Assembly (NCBI RefSeq): GCF_036173065.1
Contig: NZ_CP108041.1
Span: forward strand, 248,001-312,000
DNA from: Rhodococcus sp. NBC_00297
GTDB lineage: Bacteria; Actinomycetota; Actinomycetes; Mycobacteriales; Mycobacteriaceae
DNA length: 64,000 nt
Reading direction: 5' to 3'
Below are positions 1 to 11,004 of this stretch, piece by piece. The stretch's first letter is position 1. The number at the start of each line of letters is the position of its first letter. The position numbers and the translations under genes are program-made. The notes under the pieces were generated by a model. It made no database searches and had not been told where the DNA came from. It saw only the letters and a list, made by a program, of their open reading frames with translations.

Positions 1-54
1 GCCGAGGCCGTCGTGGCCGCAGCTCAGCGCTCCATCACCAACGTGAAGGGATGA
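1..54 (+). CDS. tkt: Transketolase, C-terminal fragment
   Basis: Only the last 17 codons and a TGA stop (52-54) are in the window. The translation ends [17 protein letters not shown]. An alanine-rich helix ending near a terminal lysine is usual for actinobacterial transketolase, and tkt normally sits just upstream of tal in this group. The call rests on that tail plus the tal-zwf-opcA-pgl context; no catalytic region is visible. The stop lies 4 bases before the tal start, so the two genes are almost certainly co-transcribed. Confidence 0.75.
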   Translation, partial: AEAVVAAAQRSITNVKG

Positions 55-58
55 CAGC

Positions 59-1180
59 ATGACTCAGAACCAGAATCTCGCAGACCTGTCCGCCGCCGGA
101 GTCTCGGTCTGGCTGGACGACCTCTCCCGTGACCGGATCTCCTCGGGCAACCTGAAGGACCTGATCGACTCCAAGTCGGTCGTCGGCGTCACCACGAACC
201 CGTCGATCTTCCAGGCCGCCCTGTCGAAGGGCACCTCGTACGACGAGCAGGTGAACGAGCTCGCCGCTCGCGGTGCCGACGTCGATTCCGTCATCCGCAC
301 GGTCACCACCGACGACGTCCGCAATGCGTGCGACGTGCTCGCACCGGTGTACGAGGCGACCAACGGAGTCGACGGACGGGTGTCCATCGAGGTCGATCCC
401 CGCCTGGCCCATGACACCGACAAGACGGTCGCGCAGGCGATCGAGCTGTGGAAGATCGTCGACCGGCCCAACGTCCTGATCAAGATCCCCGCCACCGAGG
501 CCGGCATCCCCGCCATCGCCAAGGTCATCGGCGAGGGCATCAGCGTCAACGTCACGCTCATCTTCTCGGTCGAGCGCTACGAGGCCGTCATGAACGCCTA
601 CCTCGAGGGACTCGAGTCGGCGAAGGCCGCGGGCCACGACCTGTCGTCGATCCACTCGGTCGCGTCGTTCTTCGTCTCGCGCGTCGACACCGAGATCGAC
701 AAGCGTCTCGACGCCATCGGAACACCGGAGGCGACCGACCTGAAGGGTAAGGCCGCACTGTCCAACGCACGCCTCGCGTACGTCGCCTACCAGCAGGTGT
801 TCGAGATCGGGTCGCGTTTCCAAGGCATGCTGACCGACAACGCCCGGCCGCAGCGCCCGCTCTGGGCCTCCACCGGAGTGAAGGACCCGACCCTGCCCGA
901 CACGCTGTACGTGTCCGAGCTGGTCGCCCCGAACACCGTCAACACCATGCCCGAGAAGACGATGGACGCCTTCGCCGACCACGGCGAGGTCACCGGCGAC
1001 ACCATCACGGGCAAGGGTCAGGAGTCGCAGGCCGTCTTCGACGCCATCAGTGCACTGGGTATCGACCTGACCGACGTCTTCCTCGTGCTCGAGAACGAGG
1101 GCGTCCAGAAGTTCGAGGCGTCGTGGGGCGAACTGCTCGACGCCACCTCCGAGCAACTCTCCGCCGCGTCGAAGAGCTGA
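59..1180 (+). CDS. tal: Transaldolase
   Basis: 373 residues, the size of the long actinobacterial transaldolases. It moves a dihydroxyacetone unit between sedoheptulose-7-phosphate and glyceraldehyde-3-phosphate in the non-oxidative pentose phosphate pathway, in the cytosol. The Schiff-base lysine is seen in [11 protein letters not shown] (K142). An early [10 protein letters not shown] block and [22 protein letters not shown] text (here [13 protein letters not shown]) are family hallmarks. The ATG at 59 is preceded by AAGGGA about 8 bases upstream, inside the end of tkt. It lies 4 bases after the tkt stop and 3 bases before the zwf start, as part of one operon that supplies pentose phosphates and NADPH. 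Confidence 0.97.
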   Translation: MTQNQNLADLSAAGVSVWLDDLSRDRISSGNLKDLIDSKSVVGVTTNPSIFQAALSKGTSYDEQVNELAARGADVDSVIRTVTTDDVRNACDVLAPVYEATNGVDGRVSIEVDPRLAHDTDKTVAQAIELWKIVDRPNVLIKIPATEAGIPAIAKVIGEGISVNVTLIFSVERYEAVMNAYLEGLESAKAAGHDLSSIHSVASFFVSRVDTEIDKRLDAIGTPEATDLKGKAALSNARLAYVAYQQVFEIGSRFQGMLTDNARPQRPLWASTGVKDPTLPDTLYVSELVAPNTVNTMPEKTMDAFADHGEVTGDTITGKGQESQAVFDAISALGIDLTDVFLVLENEGVQKFEASWGELLDATSEQLSAASKS

Positions 1181-1183
1181 ACC

Positions 1184-2743
1184 GTGGCGACGGAGTCAGC
1201 CACACCCTGGGTGAATCCGCTCCGTGACAGCAGAGACAAGCGTCTCCCGAGGATCGCCGGGCCCTGCAGCCTGGTGATCTTCGGTGTCACCGGCGACCTG
1301 GCGCGCAAGAAGTTGATGCCGGCGGTGTACGACCTCGCGAACCGTGGGCTCCTGCCGCCCGGGTTCGCGCTGGTCGGGTTCGCCCGGCGTGAATGGTCGG
1401 ATCAGGACTTCGGCACCATCGTGCACGACGCGGTCCGCGAACACTCCCGGACGCCGTTCCGTGAGGACGTGTGGGAACGATTGTCGGAAGGCATCCGCTT
1501 CGTGCAGGGGTCGTTCGACGACCCCGCGGCGTTCGATCAGCTCACGAGAACGCTCGCGGAACTCGACGTCGAGCGCGGAACCGGTGGGAACCACGCGTTC
1601 TACCTGTCCATCCCGCCGGGCGCGTTCCCCACGGTGCTCGAGCAGTTGTCGGCGTCCGGTCTCGCCACCGGACCGGAGACCGAGGACGAGGCGCCGCGGC
1701 ACTGGCGTCGAGTGGTGATCGAGAAGCCCTTCGGCCACGATCTCGCGAGCGCGAAGGAGCTCAACGCGATCGTCAACCGGGTGTTCCCGGAGGATCGCGT
1801 CTTCCGCATCGACCACTACCTCGGCAAGGAGACGGTCCAGAACATCCTGGCGCTGCGCTTCGCCAACCAGCTGTTCGACCCGATCTGGAACGCCCATTAC
1901 GTGGACCACGTGCAGATCACGATGGCCGAGGACATCGGCCTGGGGGGTCGAGCGGGGTACTACGACGGCATCGGCGCTGCGCGCGACGTGATCCAGAACC
2001 ACCTGCTGCAGTTGCTCGCCATCACCGCGATGGAGGAGCCGGTCAGCTTCAGCCCCAGCGAGCTGCAGAGCGAGAAGATCAAGGTCCTCTCGTCGACGCG
2101 TCTGGCGGAGCCGTTCGCGCAGACCGCTGCCCGGGGGCAGTACACCTCGGGGTGGCAGGGCAGCCAGAAGGTGAAGGGGCTCAAGGAGGAGGAGGGGTTC
2201 GACGCGGAGTCGAACACCGAGACCTACGCGGCCATCACCCTCGAGGTGGACACCCGGCGGTGGGGCGGCGTGCCGTTCTACCTCCGCACGGGGAAGTCGC
2301 TCGGGCGGCGAGTGACCGAGATCGCGATGATCTTCAAACGCGCACCGCACCTGCCGTTCGACGCCACGATGACCGAGGAACTGGGCCAGAACGCACTCGT
2401 CATCCGCGTGCAGCCCGACGAGGGCGTCACGCTGCGCTTCGGATCGAAGGTGCCGGGGTCCAGCATGCAGGTGCGGGACGTCAGCATGGACTTCAGTTAC
2501 GGCCAGGCCTTCACCGAGTCGTCGCCCGAGGCGTACGAGCGGCTCATCCTCGACGTGCTGCTCGGTGAGCCGTCGCTCTTCCCGGTCAATGCCGAGGTCG
2601 AGCTGTCGTGGAAGATCCTCGACCCCATCCTCGAGTACTGGGCGTCCGGAGGCGCGGCCGATCCGTACGAGGCCGGCACGTGGGGCCCCGACTCGGCCAA
2701 CGAGATGATGCAGCGCACCGGACGCGAATGGAGAAGGCCGTGA
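1184..2743 (+). CDS. zwf: Glucose-6-phosphate 1-dehydrogenase
   Basis: 519 residues, full length. It oxidises glucose-6-phosphate to 6-phosphogluconolactone and makes NADPH. The N-terminal nucleotide-binding motif FGVTGDLARKKL lies at about residues 33-44. The substrate and active-site signature RIDHYLGKE lies at about 207-215. The start is GTG at 1184, only 3 bases after the tal stop; no other good start lies before the nucleotide fold. The last four bases overlap the opcA start (GTGA), which suggests translational coupling with its assembly partner OpcA. Confidence 0.97.
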   Translation: MATESATPWVNPLRDSRDKRLPRIAGPCSLVIFGVTGDLARKKLMPAVYDLANRGLLPPGFALVGFARREWSDQDFGTIVHDAVREHSRTPFREDVWERLSEGIRFVQGSFDDPAAFDQLTRTLAELDVERGTGGNHAFYLSIPPGAFPTVLEQLSASGLATGPETEDEAPRHWRRVVIEKPFGHDLASAKELNAIVNRVFPEDRVFRIDHYLGKETVQNILALRFANQLFDPIWNAHYVDHVQITMAEDIGLGGRAGYYDGIGAARDVIQNHLLQLLAITAMEEPVSFSPSELQSEKIKVLSSTRLAEPFAQTAARGQYTSGWQGSQKVKGLKEEEGFDAESNTETYAAITLEVDTRRWGGVPFYLRTGKSLGRRVTEIAMIFKRAPHLPFDATMTEELGQNALVIRVQPDEGVTLRFGSKVPGSSMQVRDVSMDFSYGQAFTESSPEAYERLILDVLLGEPSLFPVNAEVELSWKILDPILEYWASGGAADPYEAGTWGPDSANEMMQRTGREWRRP

Positions 2744-3645
2744 TCGTCGATCTGCCCGCCACCACCACCGGTGCCGTCTCGAAGAAGCTGGTGGAGCTCC
2801 GCGAATCGGGCGGCGCCGTCACGCTCGGTCGGGTGCTCACCCTGGTGGTCGTCATCCGTGATCCCGCGAAGTTCGAAGCCGCGATCGAGGCGGCCAACGA
2901 GGCCAGCCGGGAGCACCCGTGTCGCGTGATCGTGTTGGCCCGCGGTGATCGCGACGACGACGACGTGCTGGACGCGCAGATCCGCGTCGGCGGCGACGCG
3001 GGCGCGTCCGAGGTGGTCTTCCTGCGACTACGGGGAGAGCTGTCGGAACACGAGCAGAGCGTCGTCCTCCCCTTCCTGCTGCCCGACACCCCCGTGGTGG
3101 CCTGGTGGCCGAGCGGAGCACCGGCGGTCCCGAAAGAGGACCCGGTGGGCCGACTCGCCATCCGCCGGATCACCGACGCGACCAACTCACCCGACCCGCG
3201 CGCCGCCATCTCGTCGCGACTCGAGTCGTACGCCGAGGGCGATTCCGACCTCGCCTGGTCGCGCATCACCTATTGGCGTGCGCTGCTCACCACGGCACTC
3301 GACCAGCAGGCCGAGCCGGTGCGATCGGTGACCGTGTCGGGTCTGCGCGAGGAGCCCGCACTGGACATCCTCGCCGGGTGGTTCGCCGCCCGCCTCGACG
3401 TCCCCGTGGTGCGCAAGGTCGGCGAACTGCGCGTGGAGATGGAGCTGGCCGACAGCACCGTGTCCATCAGCAGGCCGCAGACCGGCACCACGGCCACCCT
3501 CATCCGCACCGGACAACCGGACACGCTGGTCTCACTCGCCCGGCGAGAGACCCGCGACTGCCTCGCGGAGGAGCTGCGTCGACTCGACCGTGACGAGATC
3601 TACGAAGAGGCCCTCGCCGGCCTGACGAAGGTGACCTATGAGTGA
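2740..3645 (+). CDS. opcA: Glucose-6-phosphate dehydrogenase assembly protein OpcA
   Basis: 301 residues. OpcA is needed for activity or assembly of G6PDH in cyanobacteria and actinobacteria and has no known catalysis of its own. I chose the GTG at 2740, which overlaps the zwf stop as GTGA and gives the conserved beginning MIVDLP, as in mycobacterial OpcA. An in-frame ATG at 2728 would add four residues (MEKA) inside zwf and is the only close alternative. The 3' end overlaps pgl by 8 bases. The order zwf-opcA-pgl is the standard actinobacterial oxidative pentose phosphate cluster. Confidence 0.93.
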   Translation: MIVDLPATTTGAVSKKLVELRESGGAVTLGRVLTLVVVIRDPAKFEAAIEAANEASREHPCRVIVLARGDRDDDDVLDAQIRVGGDAGASEVVFLRLRGELSEHEQSVVLPFLLPDTPVVAWWPSGAPAVPKEDPVGRLAIRRITDATNSPDPRAAISSRLESYAEGDSDLAWSRITYWRALLTTALDQQAEPVRSVTVSGLREEPALDILAGWFAARLDVPVVRKVGELRVEMELADSTVSISRPQTGTTATLIRTGQPDTLVSLARRETRDCLAEELRRLDRDEIYEEALAGLTKVTYE

Positions 3646-4378
3646 GACACGACCGGAGATCCACCGTTCCGACGACACGGCGGCGCTCGCCCGCGCCGCG
3701 GCCGAGCGATTCGTCTCGGTGGTCGTCGATGCCCAGCGAGCACGCGGTACCGCCTCCGTGGTGCTGACCGGTGGCGGCACCGGCGTCGCGACCCTGGCCG
3801 CTGTCCGCGACCTCGGCGGCGACATCGACTGGTCCGCCGTCGACGTCTTCTTCGGTGACGAACGCTTCCTCCCCGAGGGCGACCCGGAACGCAACTACGT
3901 GCAGGCAAGGGACGCCCTGCTCGATCACGTCGGCGTCGATCCCGACCGCGTGCACGTCATGGCCCCGTCCGACTCGCCGCTGGGCGACGACGTCGAGGCC
4001 GCGGCGGTGACCTACCTGCAGTCGGTGGCAGCCTTCGCACCGGAGGACGGACCCGCCTTCGACATCCACCTGCTCGGCATGGGCCCGGATTCTCACGTCA
4101 ACTCCCTCTTCGCCCACGGTGACGCGGTGCAGGAGAAGTCACGCTGGGTCGTGGCCGTGACCGACTCCCCCAAGCCGCCTCCCGTGCGCATCACGCTGAC
4201 GCTCCCGGCGGTGAACAGGTCTCGGCACGTGTGGTTCCTCGTCTCGGGCGAGGGCAAGGCCGATGCCGTCGCCGCCTGTGTCGGGGGCGCGGACCCGGTC
4301 GAGCATCCGGCCGCCGGCGCACACGGCCTCGAGTCGACCGTGTGGTTCCTGGACGCGGGGTCGGCGTCCCGCCTCTGA
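3638..4378 (+). CDS. pgl: 6-phosphogluconolactonase
   Basis: 246 residues, normal for the DevB/SOL type. It hydrolyses 6-phosphogluconolactone, the product of Zwf, to 6-phosphogluconate. Family motifs are VLTGGGTG near the start and the phosphate-binding stretch DVFFGDERFLPEGDPERNY. The ATG lies inside the end of opcA (8-base overlap). The last codons and stop are part of a 29-bp tandem duplication whose second copy lies just outside the gene; the reading frame is not disturbed. It is the last gene of the plus-strand operon and is convergent with ppc. Confidence 0.96.
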   Translation: MSETRPEIHRSDDTAALARAAAERFVSVVVDAQRARGTASVVLTGGGTGVATLAAVRDLGGDIDWSAVDVFFGDERFLPEGDPERNYVQARDALLDHVGVDPDRVHVMAPSDSPLGDDVEAAAVTYLQSVAAFAPEDGPAFDIHLLGMGPDSHVNSLFAHGDAVQEKSRWVVAVTDSPKPPPVRITLTLPAVNRSRHVWFLVSGEGKADAVAACVGGADPVEHPAAGAHGLESTVWFLDAGSASRL

Positions 4379-4413
4379 GCGACGCGGGGTCGGCGTCCCG
4401 CCTCTGAGCGACG
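4352..4413. repeat. 29-bp tandem duplication at the end of pgl
   Basis: Two perfect adjacent 29-bp copies (4352-4380 and 4381-4409), with the next four bases also matching the start of the unit. Copy 1 carries the last eight sense codons of pgl and its TGA; copy 2 is non-coding. Each copy contains a small inverted repeat (GGACGC or GACGC facing GCGTCC or GCGTC), so the duplication also doubles a weak hairpin after the gene. The unit is not a multiple of three, and the stop in copy 1 keeps the protein end intact. Confidence 0.9.
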
Positions 4414-4552
4414 GTCAGGCCGGCGGCCGTCCGGGCTGATCGTCCTTCGGTCGGACGGGTGTCGAGGCCTCTGGTCGACGCCGGGGCACTCCCCTGCGCC
4501 ACGCGGATGCGGTTGCGGTGCAACGGTGTTCGTTCTGCGGAGTCATGACGGA

Positions 4553-4601
4553 GATCCTCCCGGCGTCGAATGGGTCTGTTCTGTTCGACGCCGGGAGGGT
4601 C
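4553..4601 (-). terminator. Hairpin terminator after ppc
   Basis: A perfect 15-bp inverted repeat (arms 4556-4570 and 4584-4598) surrounds a 13-base loop. Outer bases extend the pairing to 4553/4601 past one imperfect position. It begins 14 bases beyond the ppc stop in the direction of ppc transcription and has no T-run, as is common for actinobacterial intrinsic terminators. Since pgl converges from the other side, it may stop transcripts on both strands. The rest of 4379-4614 holds only the pgl duplication and no convincing gene. Confidence 0.75.
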
Positions 4602-4614
4602 CTCGCGGTTCCCT

Positions 4615-7383
4615 CTATCCGCTGTTGCGCAACGCGGTCGCGAGCCCGTTCATGGTCAGCAGGATGCCGCGCTTGACCTGCTCGCGGTCGTCTCCCGCCC
4701 GCAGCTGTGCGAGTAGTTCCACCTGCAGGTGGTTCAGCGGCTCGAGGTACGGGAAGCGGTTGAACACCGACCGCGCCAGCGCCGGGTTGTCGTCGAGCAG
4801 CCCGTCGTGCCCGGTGATCTTCAGGTACATCGACACGGTCTTGGCATGCTCGGTCGAGATCATGTCGAACACGGTCTTGCGGAGCTGCTCGTCCGGCACC
4901 AGTTCGGAGTACCGGGCGGCGAGCCCCAGATCCGACTTGGCCATGACCTGCGCCATGTTGGACAGCACCGTCCGGAAGAACGGCCACCGCCGGTACAGAT
5001 CGGTCAACGTGGCCAGCTTGTCCGCGTCGCCGCCGACCCAGTCCTCGAACGCGGTACCCACTCCGTACCAGCCGGGCAACATCACCCGCGACTGACTCCA
5101 CGACATCACCCACGGGATCGCCCGCAGGTCGTACACCGAGTTGGTGGGCTTCCGCGACGCCGGCCGGCTGCCGATGTTGAGCTCCCCGATCTCGGCGACC
5201 GGTGTGGACATCCGGAAGTACTCGACGAAGCCCGGCGTCTCGTGGACCAGTGCCCCGTACGCGGCCTGGGCGCGTGCCGCCAGATCGTCGAGCAGCGCGT
5301 AGGCCGGCTCGGCGTCGTCCCCGAGCCCCTCGACGTCGAGCAACGTGCTCTCGATGGTCGCCGCCAACAGCGTCTCGAGGTTGCGGCGCGCCAGGCGGGG
5401 TTCCGCGTACTTCGCCGCGATCACCTCGCCCTGCTCGGTGATCCGCAGCGAGCCGGTGACCGCACCGGTGGGCTGAGCGAGGATGGCGTCGTAGCTCGGG
5501 CCACCGCCGCGGCCCACGGTGCCACCGCGGCCGTGGAACAGTCGTAGCCGGATCCCCGCGGCGCGTGCAGCCTCGACGAGGTCGAGTTCGGCACGGTAGA
5601 GCGCCCAGTTCGCGGCCAGGTACCCGCCGTCCTTGTTGGAGTCGGAGTACCCCAGCATCACTTCCTGGTTGTCCCCGCGGGACGTCACCAGCGCGCGGTA
5701 GACGGGGATGGACAACGTCGCGGTGAGGGTCGCCGCGCCCTGCTGGAGATCGTCGATCGTCTCGAACAGCGGCACCACACCGACGGGCGAGGACGGACCC
5801 GTCTCGGCGTCGCCGGGATCGAGGATGCCCGCCTCCTTGAGCAGCACCGCGGCCTCGAGCATGTCGCTGACCGAGGTGCACATGCTGATGATGTAGTTCG
5901 GCACCGCGCCGCCGCCGAACGTGCGCACGGCGTCCGCGGCGGACTCGACGATCGCCAGTTCCTTGGCCGTCTGCTCGCTGAACTCCGCGCGGGGCCCGAT
6001 GAGGGGTCGCCGCGTCTCGAGCTCGGCGGCGAGGATCTCGACGCGCTCGTCCTCGGACAGTGACGCGTAGTCCGCGTGGACGCCCGCCCAGGCCAGCAAC
6101 TCCGCCACGACCTGTTCGTGGATCTCGGAGTTCTGCCGCATGTCGAGCCCGGACAGGTGGAACCCGAAGGTCTCGAGCGCCTGCCGGAGCGTCGCGAGTC
6201 GGTCGTCGGCGATGACGCCGTTGGCCGTGCGCCGCAACGAGCGGTCCAACAGGTCCAGATCGTCGAGCATCTCCTGCGGGGCGCCGTACGGCTCGAGTTC
6301 CGGCGAGTCGAGGGTGTTGTCCGGAACCACGTCCAGCATGCGGCGTGCCGTCGCCGACAGTCGCCCGCGGATACCGCGCACAGCTCGGCGGAAGGGCTCG
6401 TCCGCACGGAACGCCGACTCGTCCTTCGACGCATCGGCCAGGGCCTGCAGGTCCGCGTCCACGTCGATCAACCGAGCCGACATGGACAGCTCGTGCTCGA
6501 GACCGACGAGATCCGCGAGATACCGGGTGAACGCGACCTGCGCGGCACGGTTGGTCGCGCGGTGCACGATCTCCCCGGTGACGAAGGGGTTGCCGTCCCG
6601 GTCGCCGCCGATCCACGATCCGGGACGCAGCATCGGCCTCGTTAGCAGGTCGGCATCCGGCCAGCGGCTGCGCAGCGCCGCACGGAGTTCGGTGTTGATG
6701 CGCGGGATCACGTCGAAGAGCGACATGTCGTAGTAGCGCAGTCCCACCTCGATCTCGTCCTGGATCCGCAAGCGGGACAATCGGATCAGTGCCGTCTGCC
6801 ACAGGGCGAGGATCTGCCGCTCGATCTTCGCGTCGGTCTCCGCGATCTCCGTGTCGTCCAGTTCCGTGCGCTCACGGAAGCGCATCAGATCGGTGATGCG
6901 GCTCTGGATCTCCGACACGGTGCGGCGACGCGTCTCGGTGGGATGCGCGGTGATGACGGGCGACACCAGGGCGTCACGGAGCAGGTCCTCCACCGTGGCG
7001 GCGTCGAGGCGCGCCGCATCGAGCTTGCTGTAGGTGGAGGCGAGACTGCTGTCCTGGGGCGGCTCCCCGGCACGCACGTGCACGGCGCGGCGGCGCTCGC
7101 GGTGAATGTCCTCCGCCAGGTTGGCGAGAAGCGAGAAGTGACTGAACGCCCGGATCACCGGGATGGCACGCGTGATGTCGATGCCGTCGAAGAGCCGGGC
7201 GAGTTCGCCGCGATCGATCTCCGACCGCCGCACGCGGAACGACTCCACTCGGGCCTGCTCGACGAGGTCGAAGATCTCCTCGCCCTCGTGGTCCCGGACG
7301 ACGGAACCGAGTATTCCACCGAGGAGCCGAATGTCCTCTCGCAGAGGTTCGGTGGCGGGCAGACCTGGATCCACGACTGTCAT
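4615..7383 (-). CDS. ppc: Phosphoenolpyruvate carboxylase
   Basis: 922 residues, full length. It carboxylates PEP to oxaloacetate and so refills the TCA cycle. The catalytic histidine lies in VITAHPTE (H147). The glycine-rich block [15 protein letters not shown] lies at about residues 255-269. Further downstream are the signature [17 protein letters not shown], the loop [13 protein letters not shown], and the usual C-terminal asparagine-Ser-Gly ending. ATG at 7383. It follows secG with a 68-base gap that shows no terminator, so secG and ppc may share a transcript. The strong hairpin after its stop marks the 3' end of the unit. Confidence 0.98.
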   Translation of the reverse strand: MTVVDPGLPATEPLREDIRLLGGILGSVVRDHEGEEIFDLVEQARVESFRVRRSEIDRGELARLFDGIDITRAIPVIRAFSHFSLLANLAEDIHRERRRAVHVRAGEPPQDSSLASTYSKLDAARLDAATVEDLLRDALVSPVITAHPTETRRRTVSEIQSRITDLMRFRERTELDDTEIAETDAKIERQILALWQTALIRLSRLRIQDEIEVGLRYYDMSLFDVIPRINTELRAALRSRWPDADLLTRPMLRPGSWIGGDRDGNPFVTGEIVHRATNRAAQVAFTRYLADLVGLEHELSMSARLIDVDADLQALADASKDESAFRADEPFRRAVRGIRGRLSATARRMLDVVPDNTLDSPELEPYGAPQEMLDDLDLLDRSLRRTANGVIADDRLATLRQALETFGFHLSGLDMRQNSEIHEQVVAELLAWAGVHADYASLSEDERVEILAAELETRRPLIGPRAEFSEQTAKELAIVESAADAVRTFGGGAVPNYIISMCTSVSDMLEAAVLLKEAGILDPGDAETGPSSPVGVVPLFETIDDLQQGAATLTATLSIPVYRALVTSRGDNQEVMLGYSDSNKDGGYLAANWALYRAELDLVEAARAAGIRLRLFHGRGGTVGRGGGPSYDAILAQPTGAVTGSLRITEQGEVIAAKYAEPRLARRNLETLLAATIESTLLDVEGLGDDAEPAYALLDDLAARAQAAYGALVHETPGFVEYFRMSTPVAEIGELNIGSRPASRKPTNSVYDLRAIPWVMSWSQSRVMLPGWYGVGTAFEDWVGGDADKLATLTDLYRRWPFFRTVLSNMAQVMAKSDLGLAARYSELVPDEQLRKTVFDMISTEHAKTVSMYLKITGHDGLLDDNPALARSVFNRFPYLEPLNHLQVELLAQLRAGDDREQVKRGILLTMNGLATALRNSG

Positions 7384-7451
7384 GAGGACAGTATCGTCGG
7401 CGCACCCCCGGACCGCAGCGCGGGGCTCACGGCAGGGGTCACGTCACCCGA

Positions 7452-7685
7452 TCAGGCGAATTTGATCTCCAGGCCGATACCCAGGATGCAGATGAGCCAC
7501 ACGACACCGGTGAAGACGGTGACACGGTCGAGGTTCTTCTCGACGACGCTGGACCCGGACAGAGACGACTGCACGCCACCACCGAACAGGCTCGACAGGC
7601 CGCCGCCCTTGCCGCGGTGCAGCAGGACGAAGACGAGCAGGCCGATGCTGGTGACCACCAGCAGGATGTCCAGGAACGTGCGCAT
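7452..7685 (-). CDS. secG: Preprotein translocase subunit SecG
   Basis: 77 residues, the usual SecG size. It has two membrane segments (about residues 5-22 and 55-72) joined by a glycine-rich loop containing LHRGKGGGLSSLFGGG, the conserved SecG core. SecG is a non-essential partner of SecYE in the protein-export channel of the inner membrane. The start is ATG at 7685, giving MRTFLDILL; no good Shine-Dalgarno is visible. Its place between tpiA and ppc is common in actinobacteria. A strong hairpin 37 bases upstream separates it from tpiA. Confidence 0.95.
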   Translation of the reverse strand: MRTFLDILLVVTSIGLLVFVLLHRGKGGGLSSLFGGGVQSSLSGSSVVEKNLDRVTVFTGVVWLICILGIGLEIKFA

Positions 7686-7721
7686 GATGGCCAATGTTAC
7701 AGGCCGCGCGCCGCCGAACGA

Positions 7722-7755
7722 CGAAGGGCACGTCGCGTGTGCGACGTGCCCTTCG
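7722..7755 (-). terminator. Perfect 15-bp hairpin between tpiA and secG
   Basis: CGAAGGGCACGTCGC (7722-7736) faces its exact complement (7741-7755) across the four-base loop GTGT. It lies 20 bases after the tpiA stop and 37 bases before the secG start on the minus strand. This is the expected place for the terminator of the gap-pgk-tpiA operon. There is no T-run. The perfect stem and tiny loop make it one of the strongest hairpins in the window. Confidence 0.8.
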
Positions 7756-7774
7756 ATCGGTGATGCGCGGTGGG

Positions 7775-8590
7775 TCAGGGAAGCGGTCCCCCGGCGGCGA
7801 TGGCACACAGGGTGGCGAACTCGTCCGCCTTCAGCGACGCTCCGCCCACCAGTGCACCGTCGACGTCGGTCTGGCCGACGATCTCGCCCACGTTCTTCGA
7901 GCTGACCGATCCGCCGTACAGCACACGGACCGCCGCCGCGGTGTCGACGTCGGCGAGCGACGCCAGCTCCTGACGGATGGCTCCGCAGACTTCCTGCGCG
8001 TCCGCGGCACTGGCCACGCGGCCGGTACCGATGGCCCACACCGGCTCGTAGGCGACGACGATCTTCCCGATCTCCTCGGCACTCAGACCCGCGAGGGACC
8101 CGCGGAGCTGCTCGACGTTGAACGCCACGTGCTCGCCGGCCTCCCGCACCTCGAGACCCTCACCGATGCAGACGATCGGCACGAGTCCGTGCTTCAGCGC
8201 GGCCTTGGTCTTGGCGAGCACCGTCTCGTCGGTCTCGCCGTGTCCGGCGCGACGCTCCGAGTGCCCGACCACGACGTACGTGCAGCCCAGCTTGGCCAGG
8301 AAGGCACCGCTGATGTCGCCGGTGTACGCGCCGGAGTCGTGGGGCGAGAGATCCTGCGCGCCGAACGTGAGCAGGAGCTTGTCGCCCTCGATCAACGTCT
8401 GGACACTGCGGATGTCGGTGAACGGCGGGATCACCGCGACGTCGACCTTCTCGAAGTACTTCGCGGGCAACGAGAAGGCGATCTTCTGCACCAGGGCGAT
8501 GGCCTCGAGGTGGTTCAGATTCATCTTCCAGTTACCGGCGATGAACGGGGTCCTGGCCTTACGGTCGAGCGAAGCTCGTGGAGATGTCAT
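7775..8590 (-). CDS. tpiA: Triosephosphate isomerase
   Basis: 271 residues. It interconverts dihydroxyacetone phosphate and glyceraldehyde-3-phosphate. Catalytic residues are present: K22 in AGNWKM, H110 in VGHSERR and E182 in [11 protein letters not shown]. The phosphate loop is seen near the end in [10 protein letters not shown]. The protein carries about 12 extra N-terminal residues before the family's usual [12 protein letters not shown] start, and the ATG at 8590 is kept because no better start lies between. It follows pgk by 3 bases and closes the gap-pgk-tpiA operon. Confidence 0.97.
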   Translation of the reverse strand: MTSPRASLDRKARTPFIAGNWKMNLNHLEAIALVQKIAFSLPAKYFEKVDVAVIPPFTDIRSVQTLIEGDKLLLTFGAQDLSPHDSGAYTGDISGAFLAKLGCTYVVVGHSERRAGHGETDETVLAKTKAALKHGLVPIVCIGEGLEVREAGEHVAFNVEQLRGSLAGLSAEEIGKIVVAYEPVWAIGTGRVASAADAQEVCGAIRQELASLADVDTAAAVRVLYGGSVSSKNVGEIVGQTDVDGALVGGASLKADEFATLCAIAAGGPLP

Positions 8591-8593
8591 GGT

Positions 8594-9805
8594 TCAGCCC
8601 TCCAGTACCGACAGGCCGGGGAGCTGCTTGCCCTCGAGGTACTCGAGGGAGGCACCGCCACCGGTGGAGATGTGCGAGAAACCGGCGTCCGGGAGACCCA
8701 GCGTGCGCACGGCCGCGGCGGAGTCGCCACCGCCCACGACACTGAACGCGCCCTTCGTGGTCGCCGCGATGATCGCCCGAGCGATACCTTCGGTGCCCTT
8801 CGAGAACTTCTCGAACTCGAAGACTCCGGCGGGACCGTTCCAGAAGATGGTCTTGGCGTTGCTCAGCACCGCCTCGAACCGGTCCACCGAGTCGGGCCCC
8901 ACGTCCAGACCCATCCAGCCGTCGGGGATCTCCGACGCCTTCACCGTCTTCGACTCCGCGTCGGCGGAGAAGCTGTCGGCGACGACGACGTCCGTCGGAA
9001 GGTGGATGACGTCACCGAAACGCTCGAGCAGGTCCTTGCACGTCTCGATGCGATCTTCCTGCAGCAGCGACGTGCCCACGGAATACCCTTGCGCCGCAAG
9101 GAAGGTGAAAGCCATGCCGCCGCCGATGACCAGCGTGTCGACCTTCGGCGCCAGCGCCTCGATGACACCGATCTTGTCGGACACCTTGGAGCCGCCGAGC
9201 ACCACGGCGTAGGGACGCTCGGGGGTCTCGGTCAGCTTCGTCAGGACGTCGACCTCGGTCGCGACCAGCGTGCCCGCGTAGTGCGGGAGCAGTGTCGCGA
9301 CGTCGTAGACCGACGCCTGCTTGCGATGCACGACACCGAAACCGTCGGACACGAACGCGGCGTCGTCGCCGGCCAGCGTGGCCAGTTCCTTCGCCAGCGC
9401 CAGCCGCTCGGCGTCGTCCTTGCTGGTCTCGCGCGGATCGAAGCGGATGTTCTCGAGCAGGAGAACGTCTCCGTCGGTCAGACCCTCGGCGCGAGCCTCG
9501 GCGTCCTGACCGACGACGTCACCGGCGAGCTGGACGTGGCGTCCCAGCAGTTCGCCGAGCTTCGCCGCGACCGGAGCCAACGAGAACGCGGCGTCCGGCT
9601 TGCCCTCCGGCCGGCCGAGGTGCGCGGTCACGATGAGCTTGGCACCCGCCTCGAGCAGCGTCTTCAGCGTCGGGAGCGACGCCTCGATACGGCCGGCGTC
9701 CGTGATCTGCCCGTCGTCGAGCGGAACGTTGAAATCGGCACGGACGAGCACGCCGCGTCCGTCGACGCCCTCGTCGATGAGATCCTGCAGTGTCTTGACG
9801 GCCAT
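8594..9805 (-). CDS. pgk: Phosphoglycerate kinase
   Basis: 403 residues. It transfers a phosphate from 1,3-bisphosphoglycerate to ADP in glycolysis. The N-terminal signature [11 protein letters not shown] and the substrate residues in [10 protein letters not shown] are present. The nucleotide-binding C-domain shows [10 protein letters not shown] and the terminal GGGDSAAAV and [15 protein letters not shown] chose ATG at 9805 (MAVKTLQDL), as in relatives; an upstream in-frame start would run into gap. Only 4 bases separate it from gap. Confidence 0.97.
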   Translation of the reverse strand: MAVKTLQDLIDEGVDGRGVLVRADFNVPLDDGQITDAGRIEASLPTLKTLLEAGAKLIVTAHLGRPEGKPDAAFSLAPVAAKLGELLGRHVQLAGDVVGQDAEARAEGLTDGDVLLLENIRFDPRETSKDDAERLALAKELATLAGDDAAFVSDGFGVVHRKQASVYDVATLLPHYAGTLVATEVDVLTKLTETPERPYAVVLGGSKVSDKIGVIEALAPKVDTLVIGGGMAFTFLAAQGYSVGTSLLQEDRIETCKDLLERFGDVIHLPTDVVVADSFSADAESKTVKASEIPDGWMGLDVGPDSVDRFEAVLSNAKTIFWNGPAGVFEFEKFSKGTEGIARAIIAATTKGAFSVVGGGDSAAAVRTLGLPDAGFSHISTGGGASLEYLEGKQLPGLSVLEG

Positions 9806-9809
9806 CGGG

Positions 9810-10961
<1,152 letters not shown>

Positions 10962-11004
10962 CTAATGGTTCGGGGTGGTGCAGTTCTCGGTCAGGCACCC
11001 GCGC

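Noticed and set aside
35..1156. Long minus-strand open frame opposite tal
   Set aside because: Antisense shadow of a high-GC gene; low-complexity Asp/Gly/Val-rich product and tal is clearly real. Many similar shadows across the window were dropped for the same reason.
4415..4546. 43-codon minus-strand ORF after ppc with GGAGG 9 bases before its ATG
   Set aside because: The apparent ribosome-binding site is one arm of the ppc terminator hairpin. The ORF runs into the end of pgl and encodes an Arg/Pro-rich sequence with no recognisable pattern.
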